Source of the DNA: Methanocorpusculum sp.
GTDB lineage: Archaea; Halobacteriota; Methanomicrobia; Methanomicrobiales; Methanocorpusculaceae
Assembly (NCBI GenBank): GCA_030539595.1
Contig: JAUNXW010000106.1
Coordinates: 1 to 5,958 of the forward strand
Direction of reading: 5' to 3'
DNA length: 5,958 nucleotides
Shown: positions 1 to 5,020 of the stretch, one piece after another
Numbering within the stretch: the first letter of the stretch is position 1
Layout of the letters: each line of letters starts with the position of its first letter
Position numbers and translations under genes: made by a program
Notes under the pieces: generated by a model
Databases searched by the model: none
The model's input: the letters and a program-made list of their open reading frames with translations, nothing else
What the model was told of the DNA's origin: nothing

Positions 1-11
1 CATCAAAATCC

Positions 12-40
12 TGTCCAACGAATTTTTTCACGATTGGACA
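12..40. promoter_or_regulatory. Inverted-repeat element, copy 1 (candidate operator)
   Basis: TGTCCAA at 12-18 is the exact reverse complement of TTGGACA at 34-40, with 15 bases between. The half-site centres are 22 bp apart, about two helical turns, which would suit a dimeric DNA-binding protein. A further TGTCC at 46-50 forms a second small inverted pair with GGACA at 36-40. The same arrangement, including a CATCAAA at 1-7 just before it, recurs upstream of the PAN gene at 3282-3321. The target gene of this copy is unclear: the nearest coding start visible is at 322, and the element may belong to something left of the window. The regulatory role is inference. Confidence 0.45.
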
Positions 41-72
41 AGCTCTGTCCTTCTTTGGCTTTTGAGAAAAGG

Positions 73-140
73 AAACCGCGAACCAAATAAAAAATTTGAT
101 TGACTAAGACAAAGACTTGTGATTCGCGGTTTTATTTTTT
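73..140 (+). other. Long-range stem with T-tract; possible terminator or small structured RNA
   Basis: AAACCGCGAA at 73-82 is perfectly complementary to TTCGCGGTTT at 123-132. The right arm runs directly into a T-rich tail ending at 140. Inside the 40-base loop, CAAAT (84-88) and ATTTG (94-98) can form a second small hairpin. The T-rich tail fits archaeal intrinsic termination of a transcript coming from the left, and the paired ends also fit a short structured RNA. No protein-coding frame is evident here and no known RNA family was recognised. Confidence 0.35.
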
Positions 141-260
141 CATAAAGCAAAAGAAGAGCCGCAAAAATCTTGCCCGGCAGATATTCTCAAAATATGTCAA
201 ACTCCGACTATCTTCGGAATCATTTGCATAGATTTAATACATATCAGCGAAAAGAGAAAG
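141..260. other. Non-coding spacer with small hairpins
   Basis: No gene was recognised between the T-tract ending at 140 and the putative promoter of the solute-binding gene. Two small inverted repeats are visible: ATATT/AATAT at 181-195 and TCCGA/TCGGA at 203-218 with a 6-base loop. Either could be chance in AT-rich DNA. No tRNA-like or snoRNA-like box pattern was seen. Confidence 0.3.
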
Positions 261-270
261 TATCTATAAA
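256..270 (+). promoter_or_regulatory. Putative archaeal BRE/TATA promoter of the solute-binding protein gene
   Basis: A purine-rich stretch (GAAAG, 256-260) followed by TATCTATAAA (261-270) resembles a BRE plus TATA box. Transcription starting about 25 bases further on, near 291, would leave a leader of about 30 bases carrying the GAGG site at 311-314. The AT-rich background makes this tentative; TTTAATAC around 233-240 is an alternative. Confidence 0.3.
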
Positions 271-310
271 CATCCGGTAAAAATCGGCGGCAATTACATA
301 CAAAAACATT

Positions 311-314
311 GAGG
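311..314 (+). promoter_or_regulatory. Ribosome binding site supporting the start at 322
   Basis: GAGG lies seven bases before the ATG at 322. This matches the 3' end of archaeal 16S rRNA and supports that start over internal ones, in agreement with the signal peptide that begins right there. Confidence 0.6.
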
Positions 315-321
315 CAGACTT

Positions 322-1791
322 ATGAAACAAAAAATAATTATCACAACCGTAATTATCCTGATAATTGCCGCAGTAATTTTTTCTGCGGGCTGTATTAACT
401 CAAAACCGACATACAAAGCAGGATTTGACACAGCCCACTCACCTTACACATGGACTGACGTAAACGATAAAAAAACAGGGCTTGACTATGAAGCTCTGAT
501 GTGGATTGCTCAAAATCAGGGCTTCAATGTAGAATTTGTCGACGTCCCCATTTCAGACTTCAATAAATATCTCGAAGACGGCTCAATCGATATGTTCTAC
601 TCAGGCGTCACCGTAACCGACGCAAGAAAGAAACTCGCAGACTATACAATTGACTATCTTGACTCAAACCTCATTGCAATTGCTAAAAAAGGCAGCGGAG
701 TAACTATAAATGATGTCTTATCCGGCAATGTCAAAGTCTCGGGACTTACAGGCAGTGTCGGTCTAAAATGGTTTGAAAATCTCGTCGGCTCTGAAAAATA
801 TCAGAAAATGATTGATAACAAGGAAATAATTACCAGAATTACCTTCCAGGGCGCTCTTCAGGATGTGGAAATAGGAGTTGCCGACGTTGCTATCACAAAT
901 GACGTCACAGCAGAAACTCATTTAAAAGAACGTCCGCATCTAATGTGCATAGGTATTCTTGAAAAAGACACCTCAAAAGCCGTCGCAGTAAAAAAAGGAA
1001 ACACCGAACTTCTGAATATAATGAACGCAGGTCTTGAAAACCTCAAAGCATCGAAACAGTGGAGCGAACTTCTGCACAAATATGAAATTCCCGCCAAACA
1101 AAGCGTCTACAAAGTAGGAATTGACGATACCCACAGCCCGTATTCATATAAAGATGAAAACGGCAATCTGATAGGATTTGATGTTGAAGCAATTCAATGG
1201 ATTGCAGACAAATACGGATTTGAAATTGAATTTGTCAATCTCCCGTGGACAAAAATCATCAGCGCCGTAGCAGACGGCACAGTTGATATGTCATACACAG
1301 GAATTACAATAACAAAGGACAGAGAAAAGAAAGTTACATTCTCTGAACCGTGCTACAGCGTAGGAATGGCAGTTGCAAAACTGAAATCCAACCCTGTAAC
1401 CATGCTTGATTTCACCGGACAAAAAGCAGTCATAGGTGTCAAGGGCGGTACTACCCCTGAGGAATGGATTCAGTCATATTTCGGTAAAAGCGAATATGAG
1501 GAAATGATTTCTGACGGCAGAATAACTCTTTATGACACAACACCCGATGTAATCAAGGCTCTTGAATCCGGTGCTGTGGACGTAATTGTTATGACCGACT
1601 TAACCATGAACACCCAGATTAAAGACAAAAGTAATATCGAACTTATGCAGACCTACGGCGGTGTTGAAGAACTCGGAGTTGCTTTCGGTAACGGAAATAT
1701 CGCTTTGCAGTATATAATAAACGACGGCCTGAAAGCTTTGAAGAGTTCCGGCAAATACGATGAACTTCAAAACAAATACGATATGCTCTGA
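322..1791 (+). CDS. Lipoprotein with two tandem family-3 solute-binding domains
   Basis: This encodes a 489-residue secreted lipoprotein likely to bind amino acids or similar small polar solutes outside the membrane. Residues 1-23 form a hydrophobic signal peptide ending in a lipobox (SAGC), with Cys24 as the predicted lipid anchor. Two copies of a family-3 (SBP_bac_3) binding domain follow, about residues 30-255 and 262-489. Each opens with a related segment (FDTAHSPY near 35, IDDTHSPY near 267). Each keeps the Arg at the position that grips the ligand carboxylate in amino-acid-binding members (Arg102 and Arg334) and the matching Asp (Asp194 and Asp426). The second copy is closer to consensus, with DGTVDM, GITITKDRE and GVKGGTTPEEW; the first has diverged, for instance GLTGSVG for the GGTT loop. 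A typical member has one domain and about 250 residues, so this is an in-frame fusion or duplication. No ABC permease or ATPase gene is adjacent, so transport is unproven and a sensory or scavenging role is possible. Ligand assignment is inference. Confidence 0.88.
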   Translation: MKQKIIITTVIILIIAAVIFSAGCINSKPTYKAGFDTAHSPYTWTDVNDKKTGLDYEALMWIAQNQGFNVEFVDVPISDFNKYLEDGSIDMFYSGVTVTDARKKLADYTIDYLDSNLIAIAKKGSGVTINDVLSGNVKVSGLTGSVGLKWFENLVGSEKYQKMIDNKEIITRITFQGALQDVEIGVADVAITNDVTAETHLKERPHLMCIGILEKDTSKAVAVKKGNTELLNIMNAGLENLKASKQWSELLHKYEIPAKQSVYKVGIDDTHSPYSYKDENGNLIGFDVEAIQWIADKYGFEIEFVNLPWTKIISAVADGTVDMSYTGITITKDREKKVTFSEPCYSVGMAVAKLKSNPVTMLDFTGQKAVIGVKGGTTPEEWIQSYFGKSEYEEMISDGRITLYDTTPDVIKALESGAVDVIVMTDLTMNTQIKDKSNIELMQTYGGVEELGVAFGNGNIALQYIINDGLKALKSSGKYDELQNKYDML

Positions 1792-1794
1792 GGA
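1790..1794 (+). promoter_or_regulatory. Ribosome binding site overlapping the upstream stop codon
   Basis: GAGGA begins inside the TGA stop of the solute-binding gene and lies seven bases before the ATG at 1802. The overlap suggests the second gene is translated in coupling with the first and supports an operon of the two. Confidence 0.6.
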
Positions 1795-1801
1795 TTAATT
1801 T

Positions 1802-2233
1802 ATGAGCCGCAGACGCAGCACCTCAACAATAAAAAGCAAATCGAACGCAAAACTGTATATTTTCGCAATAGGACTTGTAGCAGTTGTTGTTGCAGTCGGA
1901 GGGGCTTTTGCTGTTTATGCAACCGGACAGGAACTTAACAATATCGGAGCAGATTCTGGTGTGGGTGTCATGGCTTCCGTTTCGGGTAACGACCTTATTA
2001 TTAAACTCATAGACGGAGGCAGGCTGTCTTTACTCAGGGGAATTAAGATAACGATATCCGGAGTTTCACTCAGCGATGATTATTCGTATTCAGATATCGG
2101 AAGCGGTCAGTCCGAGGTTTTGTTTAAAGATGTTGCATACGGTATAATCGGTTCAAAAGGTGTTGTCGTCAAAGGATTCTTTAATGACGGAAAAACAGCC
2201 GCCCTGCTTGCTTCAAATGTTTATTTCGGATAA
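1802..2233 (+). CDS. Small membrane-anchored protein with archaeal pilin-like outer domain
   Basis: The 143-residue product has a basic N-terminus (residues 1-17, rich in Arg, Lys and Ser), one transmembrane helix (about 18-41) and a beta-rich domain (about 45-143) expected outside the cell. The stretch VSGNDLIIKLIDGG (about 60-73) followed by LLRGIKITISGV resembles the beta domain of archaeal type IV pilin/DUF1628-type proteins, which often carry a pattern of polar residues, 'GG', Leu and then a strand ending in Gly. The N-terminus lacks the usual pilin leader cleavage pattern just before the helix, so it is probably a fixed membrane protein and not a polymerising pilin. It starts ten bases after the solute-binding gene, with the ribosome site overlapping that gene's stop, so the two are likely co-expressed and may act together at the surface. 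The exact function is unknown. The family link rests on reading by eye and is moderate at best. Confidence 0.7.
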   Translation: MSRRRSTSTIKSKSNAKLYIFAIGLVAVVVAVGGAFAVYATGQELNNIGADSGVGVMASVSGNDLIIKLIDGGRLSLLRGIKITISGVSLSDDYSYSDIGSGQSEVLFKDVAYGIIGSKGVVVKGFFNDGKTAALLASNVYFG

Positions 2234-2235
2234 AC

Positions 2236-2260
2236 GATTAAAAAAAATTATTCTTTTTTC
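2236..2260. terminator. Shared bidirectional poly-T terminator between convergent genes
   Basis: Only 14 bases separate the stop codons of the convergent genes (2231-2233 on plus, 2248-2250 on minus). An A8 run at 2240-2247 reads as T8 for minus-strand transcripts. TTATTCTTTTTT at 2248-2259 gives a T-tract for plus-strand transcripts, lying inside the last codons of the methyltransferase. Archaeal RNA polymerase terminates at such T-runs without needing a hairpin. Confidence 0.5.
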
Positions 2261-3081
2261 CACCAGACATGAACTGTTGCGGTTGAACTCGGAACAGCAT
2301 AACCGTTCTCAACTTTTACTATTTTGTCTTTCAGATAATTTCTGATAATCTCTTTTTGTTTTTCCGAAGTAACATCCATCCTTGTCCAATAGTCCGAATA
2401 AAGAGATTCAAGCGAGGGGTAAGCCTGACTTTTCTTTCTTTTTTCTATTGTGAGATTTGCATAAATTCCCATCTGATAAAGAACGTTCCATAAAATATCA
2501 GCTGTAGGCTCGTAACAATATTCTTCACCGTGAAGAAGAGGCCAGAGTTCAATATTGCCTCTGGAAAGAGACGGCGGAGTTAAAAACCAGAAAATATGAA
2601 CCTCTTTGTCTGCACAGGCGTCCATTTTGGCGAGATTATTTTTTATGTCCCCTATCATGAGCGACAGCGAAGAAATCACATAGTCATGTTTTCCGACAAT
2701 ATCTGCGGATACGTCTTCCCACTTGGAACGTATTTCAGATATCTCATGCGCACCTGTTTTCTTTCTGTAAGTTTCCATTGCAGCACCCATCGGCTCTGAC
2801 GGCTCAACCGTTGTGACTTTACATCCGTTAAGAGAAAGAGGAACGGCAAGAGTTCCCGGGCCTGCACCGATATCAAGAACGGTTGAGCCTGAGGGAATAT
2901 TCATAGACTTCAGCTGGTTTTCGATTCGTCCCCTGTCGTCGTGCATGAGCCTGTCAACAAAGCGGTCAACGTTTTCCTGTTTTTTCCAGAAGTTATCTCC
3001 GCCGTCAGATGCTTTTGCCTTCTGCTTTCCTGAGCGGATAATCATATCGTCCCATATTTTTGCGAAGTCAATCTCAATCAT
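2248..3081 (-). CDS. Class I SAM-dependent methyltransferase, substrate unknown
   Basis: The 277-residue soluble protein has the Rossmann-fold methyltransferase signature. Motif I is VLDIGAGPGTLAVPL (residues 68-82), the glycine-rich loop that binds S-adenosylmethionine. The next strand ends in an acidic residue (VTTVEPSEPM, Glu93 at 89-98) expected to hold the ribose hydroxyls. KHDYVISSLSLM (131-142) fits the motif IV region. The N-terminal stretch with FWKKQENVDRFVDRL precedes the core, and the C-terminal part (about 160-277) is rich in aromatic residues and probably shapes the acceptor site. No motif specific to rRNA, tRNA, protein or quinone methylation was recognised, so the acceptor is left open. 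The ATG at 3081 has no ribosome binding site, but a TATA box about 27 bases upstream suggests a leaderless mRNA beginning at or near it, which supports this start over Met13. The gene converges on the surface-protein operon and diverges from PAN. Confidence 0.85.
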   Translation of the reverse strand: MIEIDFAKIWDDMIIRSGKQKAKASDGGDNFWKKQENVDRFVDRLMHDDRGRIENQLKSMNIPSGSTVLDIGAGPGTLAVPLSLNGCKVTTVEPSEPMGAAMETYRKKTGAHEISEIRSKWEDVSADIVGKHDYVISSLSLMIGDIKNNLAKMDACADKEVHIFWFLTPPSLSRGNIELWPLLHGEEYCYEPTADILWNVLYQMGIYANLTIEKRKKSQAYPSLESLYSDYWTRMDVTSEKQKEIIRNYLKDKIVKVENGYAVPSSTATVHVWWKKE

Positions 3082-3103
3082 ATTTTATAATTATATTTAC
3101 GCA

Positions 3104-3113
3104 GATATAAATT
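3104..3113 (-). promoter_or_regulatory. TATA box of the methyltransferase (probable leaderless promoter)
   Basis: Read on the minus strand this is AATTTATATC, a good archaeal TATA box. Its centre lies about 27 bases before the ATG at 3081, so transcription should begin at or within a few bases of the start codon. The absence of any GAGG-like site before that ATG agrees with a leaderless transcript. An identical GATATAAATTA (plus-strand reading) occurs 81 bp away at 3185-3195 and could be a second promoter. Confidence 0.45.
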
Positions 3114-3281
3114 AGATTTTGTAAGCCGTGATTAAGTTAATTGCATGTGTTTACCAAACGCGTCCGTCCAATATCGGATTCTGTGATATAAATTAATCCG
3201 CGGATAATTGTTTTCGTGGGACTTTTGTGATTTTCGGTGTCTCGCTAAATAAAACCCGGAAAGGATGTACAACAATCTCAA
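3114..3281. other. Divergent spacer with repeated TATA-like motif and palindrome
   Basis: No gene was found in this part of the methyltransferase-PAN spacer. It contains GATATAAATTA at 3185-3195, a copy of the sequence at 3104-3114. It also holds a perfect 10-bp palindrome ATCCGCGGAT at 3196-3205 flanked on both sides by AATT (3191-3194 and 3206-3209). GTCCAAT at 3166-3172 resembles one arm of the inverted-repeat element found further right. Together these look like a regulatory region, perhaps an operator beside a second promoter, but function is inference. Confidence 0.35.
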
Positions 3282-3291
3282 CATCAAACTT

Positions 3292-3321
3292 TGTCCAACA
3301 GATTCACATAACGATTGGACA
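3292..3321. promoter_or_regulatory. Inverted-repeat element, copy 2, upstream of PAN
   Basis: TGTCCAA at 3292-3298 pairs with TTGGACA at 3315-3321 across 16 bases. The longer shared blocks TGTCCAAC and ACGATTGGACA, plus a preceding CATCAAA (3282-3288), are identical to those of the element at 1-40, with the arms one base further apart here. It ends about 23-30 bases before the putative BRE/TATA of the PAN gene, a position suited to an activator or to a regulator of initiation. The binding protein is unknown. Confidence 0.5.
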
Positions 3322-3343
3322 GACGCGGTCTATGAGCACATTT

Positions 3344-3358
3344 CGAAAAATACTTTAA
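3344..3358 (+). promoter_or_regulatory. Putative BRE/TATA promoter of the PAN gene
   Basis: CGAAAAA (3344-3350) followed by TACTTTAA (3351-3358) fits a BRE plus a weak TATA box. A start about 25 bases downstream, near 3380, would leave a short leader of about 15 bases containing the GAGG at 3386-3389, five bases before the ATG. Confidence 0.4.
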
Positions 3359-3394
3359 CCATATTGATGTATATTAACTCATTAAGAGGCATTA

Positions 3395-4669
3395 ATGACC
3401 GAATCAGGACAGGACAAAAACAGTGATGTAATTTTGTCGCAGGATACTTCCGTAGATCCGATAATATCTTCTGAGGAGCTTTCGCTGTTAAGAAAGACGA
3501 ATATTGCACTGGAAAGCCGTAATTACGAATTAAGGGAAAATCTGCGCCAGCTCAGACTTCAATATCAGGCATCCGAATCGGAGCGCGAGCAATACAAGCG
3601 TGAAATCAGAAAAGTCAAATCCGAACTCGAACAGTATAAAACACCCCCACTTGTAATAGGAACAATAGAATCAATATATTCAAGCGGCAAAGTCGTCGTA
3701 AGAAGCACAACAGGTCCGCAGTTTCTCTCAAAAGTCAGCGAACACATAAATTTTGATGAAATTGAGGTCGGAAACCTCTGCGCTCTTCACCCGCAGTCAT
3801 TTGTCGTTGTCGAAATCCTGCCCGACAAACACGACGCAGCTGTAACCGCTATGGAAGTTGAAGAAGCCCCGCAGATAAATTACGCAGATATCGGCGGTCT
3901 TGACCATCAGATAAAACTTCTTCGCGAATCGGTCGAGCTTCCGCTCAAAAAACCCGAACTGTTTGAAAAAGTCGGAATTGAACCCCCAAAAGGTGTTCTT
4001 CTCTTCGGACCGCCGGGAACAGGAAAGACACTTCTTGCAAAAGCTGTGGCTCATGAAACAAACGCCAGATTTATCCGTGTCGTCGGTTCGGAACTCGTTC
4101 AGAAATATATCGGTGAGGGAGCGAGACTTGTGCGTGAACTCTTTGCTATGGCAAGAGAGAAAGCCCCGTCAATTATTTTTATCGATGAAATCGATGCGGT
4201 CGGTTCGATGAGAAGCGCAGAAGCATACTCCGCTGGAGACCACGAAGTCAACAGAACACTTATGCAGCTTTTATCGGAACTTGACGGATTCAACACACGC
4301 GGCAACGTAAAAATAATCGCCGCAACCAACCGCATGGATATTCTGGATAAAGCACTGCTCAGACCGGGACGGTTTGACAGAATCGTTGAGTTCCCTCTTC
4401 CGGGAGAAAACGAGAGGCTCACCATTTTAAAAATTCACACGAAAAAAATGCACCTCTACAAATCCGTATCTCTTGAAACCGTTGCACACGAGACAGACGG
4501 TATGAACGGCTCGGAACTCATGGCAATTTCAGTTGAAGCCGGTATGAACGCCATAAGACACAACCGCTCAAAAGTAAGCAGCGAGGATTTCAAAGAAGCC
4601 GTTGCCTCCGTTAAAAACGGTCGCGGTGCTGCCGCTGCGGAAATCAAAGACGATAATATGTTTGTCTGA
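3395..4669 (+). CDS. pan: Proteasome-activating nucleotidase (PAN), AAA+ regulatory ATPase
   Basis: This encodes the hexameric ATPase that caps the archaeal 20S proteasome and unfolds and feeds it protein substrates. The 424 residues match the family's usual length of about 400-430. An N-terminal coiled coil (about 26-82) is followed by the conserved PP turn (Pro84-Pro85) and an OB-fold domain (about 86-155). The AAA+ module shows Walker A GPPGTGKT (205-212), pore-loop aromatic Tyr238 in KYIGEG, Walker B IIFIDEID (260-267, Asp264-Glu265), sensor-1 Asn312, and arginine fingers Arg323 and Arg326 in LLRPGRFDR. A helical lid domain completes it. The last residues are Met-Phe-Val, where most proteasomal ATPases end in hydrophobic-Tyr-X, the motif that docks into the 20S alpha-ring and opens the gate; here Phe replaces Tyr. 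GAGG five bases before the ATG supports the start. It leads a plus-strand group with DUF424 and NMD3 and has a conspicuous inverted repeat upstream. Confidence 0.96.
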   Translation: MTESGQDKNSDVILSQDTSVDPIISSEELSLLRKTNIALESRNYELRENLRQLRLQYQASESEREQYKREIRKVKSELEQYKTPPLVIGTIESIYSSGKVVVRSTTGPQFLSKVSEHINFDEIEVGNLCALHPQSFVVVEILPDKHDAAVTAMEVEEAPQINYADIGGLDHQIKLLRESVELPLKKPELFEKVGIEPPKGVLLFGPPGTGKTLLAKAVAHETNARFIRVVGSELVQKYIGEGARLVRELFAMAREKAPSIIFIDEIDAVGSMRSAEAYSAGDHEVNRTLMQLLSELDGFNTRGNVKIIAATNRMDILDKALLRPGRFDRIVEFPLPGENERLTILKIHTKKMHLYKSVSLETVAHETDGMNGSELMAISVEAGMNAIRHNRSKVSSEDFKEAVASVKNGRGAAAAEIKDDNMFV

Positions 4670-4696
4670 AACCCGCTCCCTATGAGAATCATCATA

Positions 4697-4725
4697 TTGT
4701 CTTAAGCACATATATGTATAGACAA
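4697..4725 (+). repeat. Inverted repeat just before the DUF424 start
   Basis: TTGTCT (4697-4702) pairs with AGACAA (4720-4725), enclosing a perfect palindrome ACATATATGT (4708-4717). The right arm ends one base before the ATG at 4727. There is no GAGG-like site here, so the element might influence translation initiation or mark an internal promoter or processing site between PAN and DUF424. It may also be chance in AT-rich spacer. Confidence 0.3.
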
Positions 4726-4726
4726 A

Positions 4727-5020
4727 ATGTATCTAAAGATTCATAAAATATCAGGCTCTGAGTCCGTAACCGCTGTCTGCGACGCAGAGTTAATCGGCAG
4801 AACACTTACAAGCGAGTTCTGCGACATAACAATAGACGAGTCTTTCTACGGAAACGAACTCGCCACAGAAGAAGAAGTCATCAAAGCTCTTCACAACTCA
4901 GTCAACGCAAATATCATCGGAAAAAAAGTCTGCGAAATTGCCGTCAATGAAGGCTTAATCGACAAAGAATGCTGCATAATAATCGAGGGAATACCTCACG
5001 CACAAATATACGGTGTCTGA
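4727..5020 (+). CDS. DUF424 family small archaeal protein
   Basis: The 97-residue protein is soluble, with no signal or membrane segment. It fits DUF424, a family of about 95-100 residues largely confined to archaea. Recognisable parts are the opening strand MYLKIHKISGSESVTAVCD, the central GNELATEEEVIKALHNSVNA and the closing GIPHAQIYGV, all close to the family pattern. No catalytic motif is evident; the three Cys in the C-terminal half and at 18 are not in a zinc-binding arrangement. It lies 57 bases after PAN and its stop codon abuts the NMD3 start with no gap, indicating co-translation with NMD3 and suggesting a role linked to ribosome assembly or translation. That role is inferred from position only. 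The ATG is not preceded by a clear ribosome site, so initiation may depend on coupling or on a leaderless internal transcript. Confidence 0.85.
   Translation: MYLKIHKISGSESVTAVCDAELIGRTLTSEFCDITIDESFYGNELATEEEVIKALHNSVNANIIGKKVCEIAVNEGLIDKECCIIIEGIPHAQIYGV

Noticed and set aside
2160..2345. Open frame of 61 codons spanning the end of the pilin-like gene
   Set aside because: It crosses the convergent stop region and the poly-T signals, overlaps two better-supported genes and lacks a ribosome site.
2813..3115. Open frame of 100 codons on the plus strand
   Set aside because: It is antisense to the N-terminal half and SAM motif of the methyltransferase, and its product shows no recognisable pattern.
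3120..3345. Possible tRNA or other classic RNA gene in the long spacer
   Set aside because: No T-loop or acceptor-stem pattern was found on either strand.
4099..4425. Open frame of 108 codons on the minus strand
   Set aside because: It lies wholly within the strongly conserved PAN ATPase core, its translation resembles no family I know, and no promoter or ribosome site supports it.
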